Source of the DNA: Gammaproteobacteria bacterium
GTDB lineage: Bacteria; Pseudomonadota; Gammaproteobacteria; Ga0077536
NCBI GenBank assembly: GCA_023257255.1
Contig: JALRCR010000011.1
Coordinates: 1-37,573, forward strand
DNA: 37,573 nucleotides
Reading direction: 5' to 3'
A model generated the notes under the pieces. That model searched no databases and had not been told where the DNA came from. It saw only the letters and a program-made list of their open reading frames with translations. A program made the position numbers and the translations under genes. This document shows positions 30,734 to 37,573 of the stretch, in pieces (position 1 is the first letter of the stretch; every line of letters starts with the position of its first letter).

Positions 30734-31339
30734 TTATTGGCCGGGCGGGGATGTGGCCTGCATCAGCGCCGCGACTTCGCGGGCTTCGCTGCGCGGGTCC
30801 TCGGCAAGCGCCGCAACCACGCCCGCCCGGTCGGCGGCGCTGCGATTCTGGCTCAGCTTGAACTTGGCCGTGCAGCTGGCAACCTCCAGTTCAAACCCCA
30901 CGATGCCCTTCAGGAGTGCCGCATAGGGCGCGCTGTGCTCGAACTCGCCGAGTCCCGCCGGCCCTTCGTATTCGCGACTGAGCGCGGCGACCGCCGAGGT
31001 GGTCGCGGCGGCGTCCAGCGCCCGAACGGGGCCGCGCACATGCACGGCCGCGTAATTCCAGGTCGGCACATTGGGTGCGGCATACCAGCGCGGCGAGACA
31101 TAAGCGTGCGGACCGTGAAACACCGCCGTGGCGGCGACTTCCCGCGCCAGCAGCGCGGCCTGCGGGTTGGCCCGTGCCAGATGAAACCGCAGGCGCTGGC
31201 CCTCATCGAGCACCTGCACCGGCACGTGACTGATCGACGGCAGGCCGTCGTCTATCGCGACCAGCATCACAAACGGATGCACGCGCATGAAGGCCAGGGC
31301 GGCCCCTTCCGGGGGCGCAAAATGGGCGGGCACGTACAT
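30734..31339 (-). CDS. FMN-binding PaiB-like protein
   Basis: A 201-residue protein starting MYVPAHFAPPEG, with HVPVQVL, RWYAAPNVPTWNYAAVHVRGPV and GFELEV, which are typical of the PaiB family of FMN-binding proteins. In Bacillus PaiB is reported to be a negative regulator of sporulation and protease genes; in Proteobacteria its role is unclear and it may simply be a flavin-binding oxidoreductase-like protein. GAGGTG precedes the ATG. The frame is open much further upstream, but that stretch is antisense to the AI-2E permease and is not used. Confidence 0.85.
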   Translation of the reverse strand: MYVPAHFAPPEGAALAFMRVHPFVMLVAIDDGLPSISHVPVQVLDEGQRLRFHLARANPQAALLAREVAATAVFHGPHAYVSPRWYAAPNVPTWNYAAVHVRGPVRALDAAATTSAVAALSREYEGPAGLGEFEHSAPYAALLKGIVGFELEVASCTAKFKLSQNRSAADRAGVVAALAEDPRSEAREVAALMQATSPPGQ

Positions 31340-31415
31340 CGGGCACCTCGATAGACCGGGAGGCCCAGCCTGCCACAGCGCAAAGCGCCTCGGCCAGCGA
31401 GCTTGACCAACGCGC

Positions 31416-31444
31416 TTGCGCTTGTCACGGCCGCTACGTTTAAT
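31416..31444 (+). promoter_or_regulatory. Candidate promoter for the AI-2E family permease gene
   Basis: TTGCGC (31416-31421), a 17-base spacer and TTTAAT (31439-31444) resemble a sigma70 promoter. The -10 is a 5 of 6 match and the -35 is weak. The start of transcription would fall at about 31451, the first base of the chosen start codon, so the message might be leaderless. Confidence 0.35.
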
Positions 31445-31450
31445 CAGGCC

Positions 31451-32539
31451 ATGGGCACCCTGCGTCTGGAAACCACGCTGACTGTCGCCGCCATCGCGCT
31501 GGTGGTCGGCGGCTGTCTGCTGGTGCTCTCGCCGTTTTTGTCGGCCTTGCTGTGGGCGGTGATCCTCACTTTCTCGACCTGGGGCTTGCACGAACGACTG
31601 CTGCACAAATTGGGCGGGCGGGCGACGCTGGCGGCCTTGGTCATGACCCTCGGGCTGGTCACGGTACTGGTGGTCCCCCTGGTGGCGGTGACGCTCACTC
31701 TGGGCGACAACCTGCGCAATCTCACCACCGCCGCGCGCCATGTGCTGGATACCGGCATGCCGGCCGCGCCGCTGTGGTTTTCCCGGGTGCCGCTGCTGGG
31801 CGCATCGTTCACCGAGTACTGGGACGGGCTGCGCGAGGCGCACGGCGCGAACGGCGACGACCTCCTCGCCTGGCTCGAAACCCAGGCCGCCCCAATCTCG
31901 CGCTGGCTGCTGGCGCGCGGGCTCGCCTTCGGCCAGGCCTTGCTGCAGTTGACGCTGGTGGTGCTGGTCGCCTTCTTTCTCTACCGGGACGGGGCGGCTG
32001 CCGCCGTGCGCCTGCGCGCGGGCATTGAGCGCTTGGCCGGTCAGCGCGCCCGCGGGCTGCTGGATCTGGCCGGTCAGACGGTGCGCGGCGTGGTCTACGG
32101 GCTGTTGGGCACGGCGCTGGCGCAGGCCCTGCTGGCGGTAATCGGCTTTGCCGTCGCCGGCGTGCCGGGCCCGATGGTGCTGGGCCTGCTGATCTTCGGG
32201 CTGTCGATCATCCCCTTCGGACCGCCGCTGGTATGGCTGCCGGCCAGCCTGTGGTTGCTGCACGAAGGCCAGCCCGGCTGGGCGATATTCATGTTTGTCT
32301 GGGGGCTGGTGCTGATCAGCTCGATCGACAACGTCCTGCGGCCCTATTTGATCAGCCAGGGCACCACGCTGCCCTTCGTGCTGGTGCTGCTGGGGGTGAT
32401 CGGCGGGCTGCTGGGCTTTGGCTTCATCGGTATTTTTCTGGGGCCGACGCTGCTCGCAGTGGGCTTTGCGATGCTCCGCGAGTGGACCCGCAATCAGACC
32501 GCCCCCGCGCTGGAAGGGCCCGCACCGCCGGCCGGCTAA
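31451..32539 (+). CDS. AI-2E transporter family (PerM/YdiK-like) membrane permease
   Basis: A 362-residue membrane protein with about eight hydrophobic segments; VVGGCLLVLSPFLSALLWAV, VVYGLLGTALAQALLAVIG, SIIPFGPPLVWLPAS and the C-terminal GGLLGFGFIGIFLGPTLLAV are typical of the AI-2E/UPF0118 family. Some members export autoinducer-2 and others act as Na+/H+ antiporters, so the substrate cannot be assigned. The frame opens at a TTG 16 codons upstream, but the ATG at 31451 gives a family-like start. The stop overlaps that of the convergent small membrane protein gene by 4 bases. Confidence 0.85.
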   Translation: MGTLRLETTLTVAAIALVVGGCLLVLSPFLSALLWAVILTFSTWGLHERLLHKLGGRATLAALVMTLGLVTVLVVPLVAVTLTLGDNLRNLTTAARHVLDTGMPAAPLWFSRVPLLGASFTEYWDGLREAHGANGDDLLAWLETQAAPISRWLLARGLAFGQALLQLTLVVLVAFFLYRDGAAAAVRLRAGIERLAGQRARGLLDLAGQTVRGVVYGLLGTALAQALLAVIGFAVAGVPGPMVLGLLIFGLSIIPFGPPLVWLPASLWLLHEGQPGWAIFMFVWGLVLISSIDNVLRPYLISQGTTLPFVLVLLGVIGGLLGFGFIGIFLGPTLLAVGFAMLREWTRNQTAPALEGPAPPAG

Positions 32540-32868
32540 GGCTTTACCACGCTGTGCTCGGTGCGGGTACTCTGGATCCGCGCCAGCCCGTCGCGCACGG
32601 CAACGCAGCCGTAGATCTCTTCCTTGAAGCTGTAGACGACCTTGGACGCGATGATGTTGGGACTGTCACCGCCCAGCTCGTTAACGTTGAAACCCTGCGC
32701 CAGCGCGTAGCGGGCAAATTCCTCGACCGTGCTGCCGATCGCGATGTTTTTGCAGAAGTGGTCGACCTCGAGCGCGGTGCGTGCCGCACGCCATTCCGTA
32801 TAAATGCCCGCCGCCACCAGCGCGAGGATGGGCGTGCCGATCATGGAAAAGAGCCGACGCTTCATCAT
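32536..32868 (-). CDS. Small hypothetical membrane-anchored protein
   Basis: A 110-residue protein with a basic start, one hydrophobic helix (about 9-24) and a roughly 85-residue soluble domain containing IGSTVEEFARYALAQGFNV and SFKEEIYGCVAV. I do not recognise a family. Two cysteines in the soluble part could be paired if it is periplasmic. Its start overlaps the stop of the upstream alpha/beta hydrolase (ATGA at 32865-32868), and its stop overlaps the permease stop, so it is tightly packed between two genes. Real translation is supported by the overlap and by protein-like composition. Confidence 0.65.
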   Translation of the reverse strand: MMKRRLFSMIGTPILALVAAGIYTEWRAARTALEVDHFCKNIAIGSTVEEFARYALAQGFNVNELGGDSPNIIASKVVYSFKEEIYGCVAVRDGLARIQSTRTEHSVVKP

Positions 32869-33758
32869 GCCGGGCACCGTTCGCGGATAAAGCCGTCAAT
32901 GGCGGCGGCGAGCGGTGCCCGCCCGCTGCCGGTGACGATGGTGTAGTGGTTGGTGTCCGCAATTTCCGTGTGCTCAAGCTGCGCAAGCCGGGCGCATTTG
33001 TCCGCCACGGCCGACAGGGGCAGCAAGGGCTGCGGCTGGTTCAGCAGCCCGCGCGGCGCGGTGGCGAGCAGCATCGGCAGATCAATGCCGTCAATCAGCG
33101 TGACCATTTCCGGCGCCTGCAGGGCGCGGGCGTCGGCCTGCACGGCCTCGGCGTTCACCCGCGAGCGCATGGCCGGCGGTGTGCCGACGAGGTCGTAGTC
33201 CACATACGCGGCGGCTTCCGGATTCCACGCCCCGGCGTCCTGAAACGCCGGGTGCGCGCGCCAGAAGTCGCGGTAAGCCTCCGGGTCGGCAAAGCGCATC
33301 TCCAGCCGCGCCAGCGCCGGGCCCAGCACCGCCTTGATCTGCTGCTCGGGGGTGACGTCGGTGCGCCGGGGGAGGGCCAGCCCGCCGTCGACCAGCACCA
33401 GTCCGCGCACCCGCGCCGGAAACCGCGCGGCAAAGGCGAGCGCGATGTAAGCCCCCAGCGAATGCCCGACCAGCACCGCGCGGGCAATGCCAGCGTGATC
33501 GAGCGTCGCGACTAAATCATCCAGATGGGCGTCGAAGCCATAGGGCCCGGGCAACTCGCTGCTGCCGCCGCGGCCGCGCAGGTCCGGTGCCAGCACGCGA
33601 TAGCCGCCGCTGAGGTGCTGCAGCACCGGCGGCCAGGCCATGTGGGACGCGGTAATGCCGTGGATGGCGAGCAGCGCCGGTCCGCCGTCGTCCCATTCGG
33701 CCACCGTGTAGGGCCCGCCCTGAACGGGAACTTGATACAGACGTTTGCTCGCGGGCAT
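32865..33758 (-). CDS. Alpha/beta hydrolase
   Basis: A 297-residue hydrolase with AIHGITASHMAW, PDLRGRGGSS, the nucleophile elbow GHSLG with serine at about 100, and a C-terminal DTNHYTIVTG with the likely catalytic histidine. It resembles lactonase, peptidase or esterase members, with a cap domain between about 125 and 230. The substrate is unknown. The ATG at 33758 is preferred because the longer frame would run into the divergent flavodoxin-like gene. Its stop overlaps the start of the small membrane protein gene, so the two are coupled. Confidence 0.85.
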   Translation of the reverse strand: MPASKRLYQVPVQGGPYTVAEWDDGGPALLAIHGITASHMAWPPVLQHLSGGYRVLAPDLRGRGGSSELPGPYGFDAHLDDLVATLDHAGIARAVLVGHSLGAYIALAFAARFPARVRGLVLVDGGLALPRRTDVTPEQQIKAVLGPALARLEMRFADPEAYRDFWRAHPAFQDAGAWNPEAAAYVDYDLVGTPPAMRSRVNAEAVQADARALQAPEMVTLIDGIDLPMLLATAPRGLLNQPQPLLPLSAVADKCARLAQLEHTEIADTNHYTIVTGSGRAPLAAAIDGFIRERCPA

Positions 33759-33852
33759 GGGCCGGTCTCGCTGGCGATGAAGGCCTCGGAGTGTAGCGAG
33801 CCGCGCCCGCCCGGCGATAGCCGCCGCAGGCCGGCGCGCGGATAATCCCGCC

Positions 33853-34320
33853 ATGTCAGACAAGCGCCTGTTGGTGGTCTATCACAGCCAGACCGGCGGC
33901 ACCCGCCGGATGCTGGACGCCGTGCTGCGCGGCGCCGCCGACCCGGACTGCGGCCAGCCGGCGCTGGTGCTGCGCGAGGCGCTGCGGGCGAGCGTCGAGG
34001 ACGTCCGCGCGGCCGACGGCATCCTGCTCGGCACGCCGGAGAACTTCGGCTACATGTCGGGCGCGCTGAAAGACTTTTTCGACCGCATTTATTACCCCTG
34101 CCTCGAGCACACGCGCGGCCTGCCCTTCGCGATGTTCATTCGCGGTGGCAACGACGGCAGCGGGGCGGTGAGCAGCGTTCGGCGCATTGTGACTGGGCTC
34201 GGCTGGCGCGAAGTCGCGCCGCCGGTGATCTTCGCCGGGGCCTTCGACGAGGCCCGACTGGGTGAGTGCGAACAACTGGGGCAGACGCTGGCCGCCGGCC
34301 TCAGCGCCCGCATTTTCTAG
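33853..34320 (+). CDS. Flavodoxin-like NAD(P)H-dependent FMN reductase family protein
   Basis: A 155-residue flavodoxin-fold protein. VVYHSQTGGTRRMLDA is the FMN phosphate loop, and GTPENFGYMSGALKDFFDRIYYP holds the isoalloxazine-contact region found in WrbA/FMN-reductase relatives. It would carry FMN and pass electrons, or act as a small flavin reductase that could supply the luciferase-like monooxygenase elsewhere in the window (speculative). Its stop overlaps the stop of the convergent DsbA-like gene within CTAG at 34317-34320. Confidence 0.85.
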   Translation: MSDKRLLVVYHSQTGGTRRMLDAVLRGAADPDCGQPALVLREALRASVEDVRAADGILLGTPENFGYMSGALKDFFDRIYYPCLEHTRGLPFAMFIRGGNDGSGAVSSVRRIVTGLGWREVAPPVIFAGAFDEARLGECEQLGQTLAAGLSARIF

Positions 34321-34954
34321 CCCGCGCCGGGCAAGCGCCGCATCACGCCGACGTCCGCGCCGTCGGCCCGCCGCATGGCCGGGCTGCGGAAGAGATCGGG
34401 GTCGGCCAGGAAGTCTTTCATCATCCCCACGCTGTCGGCCCCCCAGAAGAGCTCGCCCTCCAGCAGGAAGGTCGGCACGCCCCACACGCCGGCCGCAATG
34501 GCTTCGTCGGTGTTTGCACTGAGGGCCGCCTTTACCGCCGGCTCGCCGACCAGCGGCGTGTCCGCTGCCACGCCCAGCCGGGCGCAGAGGGTCGGCCAGT
34601 CGGTATCGACGTCGAGGCCTTCGCCCCAAATGAAGTCGAGCGTGGTTTCGACCGCCGCGCGCGGCGCGCCCAGCGCGATCAGGAGCCGCAGCGCCCGCAG
34701 CGGGTTGAACGGGTGCTTGTCCGGCATGCGGAAGGGCGCGCCCAGTTGGCCCGCCAGCCACACGCTTTGCCGATAGGTATGAATGCGCTTGGCCGGCAGC
34801 TCGGCCGGGCCTTTGGTGCCCCAGTGTTTCAGCAGTCCGGCAAAGAGCACCGGCCGGCAGGTGATCTCAAGGTCTGCCGGCAGTTCGCGGAAGCGCTTGA
34901 AGTGCAGATAGGCGTAGGGCGAGATGACGTCGAAATACCAGACGGCGGTGCGGC

Positions 34955-34958
<4 letters not shown>
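34317..34958 (-). CDS. DsbA-family 2-hydroxychromene-2-carboxylate isomerase-like protein
   Basis: A 213-residue thioredoxin-fold protein. Its start, VWYFDVISPYAYLHFKRF, shows the F-D-x-x-S-P-Y-x-Y-L signature of HCCA isomerases, and GVWGVPTFLLEGELFWGADSVGMM holds the cis-proline. The classical CxxC is absent, as expected for this glutathione-dependent isomerase of naphthalene catabolism. No other naphthalene genes are nearby, so the substrate is open. The ATG at 34958 overlaps the POT transporter stop by ATGA, linking expression of the two. Confidence 0.85.
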
Positions 34959-36487
<1,529 letters not shown>

Positions 36488-36552
36488 AGCGGTGGGGCTC
36501 GGCGGGAATACGCAGGCAATGTAGCAGTGCCCTGTGGGGGAAGCATCCGCGG

Positions 36553-36582
36553 GTGACGATGCCGCGTCGCTTCGCTTACAGT
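36553..36582 (+). promoter_or_regulatory. Candidate promoter for the thiolase gene
   Basis: GTGACG (36553-36558), an 18-base spacer and TACAGT (36577-36582) each match the sigma70 consensus at 4 of 6 positions and would give a leader of about 37 bases. It lies in the 138-base gap shared with the divergent transporter gene. Confidence 0.3.
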
Positions 36583-36625
36583 GCCGCCTCTTTCACGCCA
36601 TCCCGCCCATCCAAGGAGAGTCCGC

Positions 36626-37573
36626 ATGACCGACGCCGTAATCGTCTCTACCGCCCGCACCCCGCTGACCAAGAGCTGGAAGGGCGCGCTCAACATCACG
36701 CACGGCGCCACCATGGGCGGACACGTGGTAGCCGCGGCCGTCGCGCGCGCCGGCATTGAGCCGGGCGAAGTGGACGACGTGATCCTCGGCTGCGCGAACC
36801 CCGAAGGCGCGACCGGCTGGGATATCGCCCGCCAGGCCGCGCTCCGCGCCGGCATGCCGGTGTCAGTCTCCGGCATGACGGTCAACCGCTTCTGCTCCTC
36901 CGGCCTGCAGACCGTGGCGCTGGCCGCCCAGCGCATCATGACCGGCGAGGCCGAGTGCTTCGTCGCCGGCGGCGTGGAGTCCATCTCCTGCGTGCAGAAC
37001 CAGATGAACACCTTCATGTTCCAGGACGAATGGCTGGCGGCGAACAAGCCGGCTGTTTACTGGCCCATGCTGCAGACCGCCGAGAACGTCGCCGCCCGCT
37101 ACAAAATTGGTCGCGAAGTGCAGGACCGCTTTGGCGTGGACAGCCAGAACAAGGCTGCCGCCGCCCGCGCCGCCGGCAAGTTCGTCGATGAAATCGTGCC
37201 CATCACCACCAAAATGAAGGTGGTCGACAAGGCGACCGGCGCGGAAACCATTCGCGAAGTCACCGCCAGCGAAGACGAAGGCATCCGCGCCGGCACCACC
37301 GTCGAGGGCATCAGCGGCATCAAGCCGGCGATTCCTGGCGGTGTGATCTCCGCCGGCAACGCCAGCCAGTTCTCCGACGGCGCCGCCGTGCAGGTGGTGA
37401 TGAGCGACAAGATGGCCGCCCGCAAGGGGCTGTCCCCGATGGGTATTTTTCGCGGTTTCTCGGTTGCCGGCTGCGAGCCGGATGAAATGGGAATCGGCCC
37501 GATCTACGCGGTGCCGCGCCTGCTCGAGCGGCACGGCCTGACCGTCGACGACATCGACATCTGGGAACTGAAC
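36626..37573 (+). CDS. Thiolase family acetyl-CoA acyltransferase (3' truncated by window)
   Basis: The frame is open from the ATG to the last base, 316 codons with no stop, so the gene continues beyond the window. AAGGAG lies 7 bases before the ATG. The protein shows IVSTARTPLTKSWKG, the nucleophile segment NRFCSSGLQT with cysteine at 90, GGVESIS and NASQFSDGAA, which is the N-terminal two thirds of a thiolase of about 390 residues. Thiolases cleave 3-ketoacyl-CoA in beta-oxidation or condense acetyl-CoA; this sequence looks like the degradative FadA-type, but a biosynthetic role cannot be excluded. The GHG and CxG motifs of the C-terminal part are outside the window. Confidence 0.93.
   Translation, partial: MTDAVIVSTARTPLTKSWKGALNITHGATMGGHVVAAAVARAGIEPGEVDDVILGCANPEGATGWDIARQAALRAGMPVSVSGMTVNRFCSSGLQTVALAAQRIMTGEAECFVAGGVESISCVQNQMNTFMFQDEWLAANKPAVYWPMLQTAENVAARYKIGREVQDRFGVDSQNKAAAARAAGKFVDEIVPITTKMKVVDKATGAETIREVTASEDEGIRAGTTVEGISGIKPAIPGGVISAGNASQFSDGAAVQVVMSDKMAARKGLSPMGIFRGFSVAGCEPDEMGIGPIYAVPRLLERHGLTVDDIDIWELN

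Noticed and set aside
31340..32263. N-terminal extension of the PaiB-like protein across the permease gene
   Set aside because: The extension is antisense to the AI-2E permease, and MYVPAHF at 31339 with an SD is the standard PaiB start.
36863..37534. Minus-strand open frame at the right end
   Set aside because: Antisense shadow of the thiolase gene, whose frame is open to the window edge with thiolase motifs.

Overview
The window is gene-dense, GC-rich bacterial chromosome: about 43 protein genes, no gene-free stretch over 300 bases, and no rRNA, tRNA, CRISPR array or insertion sequence that I can recognise. Several marks point to a gammaproteobacterium: the hemC-hemD-hemX-hemY order, the run gshB-tonB-yqgE-ruvX-pyrR-pyrB-pyrC' (an order I associate with pseudomonads and relatives), a PrkB-type phosphoribulokinase and an E. 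coli-sized MsbA. A hopanoid gene (hpnJ) and many alpha/beta-hydrolase, SDR, luciferase-like and nitroreductase enzymes fit an environmental, catabolically versatile lineage such as the Nevskiales/Solimonadaceae. That placement is inference.

Layout. 1-2732 (+): 3' part of hpnJ followed by a PaaK-like adenylate-forming enzyme. 2739-5852 (-): coupled genes for an HSL-type hydrolase, a VOC protein, a nitroreductase and a glutathionyl-hydroquinone-reductase-like GST. 5953-8969 (-): msbA followed by a cNMP-binding/EAL protein. 9049-9936 (+): phosphoribulokinase, divergent from msbA across a perfect 10-bp inverted repeat. 9933-13939 (-): the haem operon hemCDXY. 14027-20751 (+): gshB, tonB, yqgE, ruvX, then a pyrimidine block pyrR, pyrB, pyrC' (catalytically dead dihydroorotase) and a pyrK-like electron-transfer subunit with no pyrD beside it; a five-codon leader ORF overlaps the pyrB start.

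20764-25246 (-): a methyltransferase, a limonene-monooxygenase-like flavoprotein, a close creatininase homologue, an SDR and a fatty-acid desaturase, headed by a divergent MarR-like regulator (about 25347-25778). 25779-31339 (-): epoxide-hydrolase-like protein, membrane glutaredoxin, alkyltransferase-like DNA repair protein, PcaD-like hydrolase, MscL, a nitrilase-GNAT-SnoaL trio and a PaiB-like flavoprotein. 31451-37573: AI-2E family permease (+), an alpha/beta hydrolase with a small anchored protein (-), a flavodoxin-like protein (+), a POT peptide transporter with a HCCA-isomerase-like DsbA protein (-), and the 5' part of a thiolase (+) running off the end.

Most genes lie in tight co-directional units with ATGA, GTGA or TGATG stop/start overlaps, so translational coupling is common. 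Three convergent pairs share a 4-base stop-codon overlap and others nearly touch, leaving little room for classical terminators. The most unusual points are the pyrR-leader-pyrB-pyrC'-pyrK arrangement, the hpnJ/adenylating-enzyme pair, the nitrilase-GNAT-SnoaL unit and the hairpin between msbA and the phosphoribulokinase gene. No clearly new multi-gene system is proven by the sequence alone.
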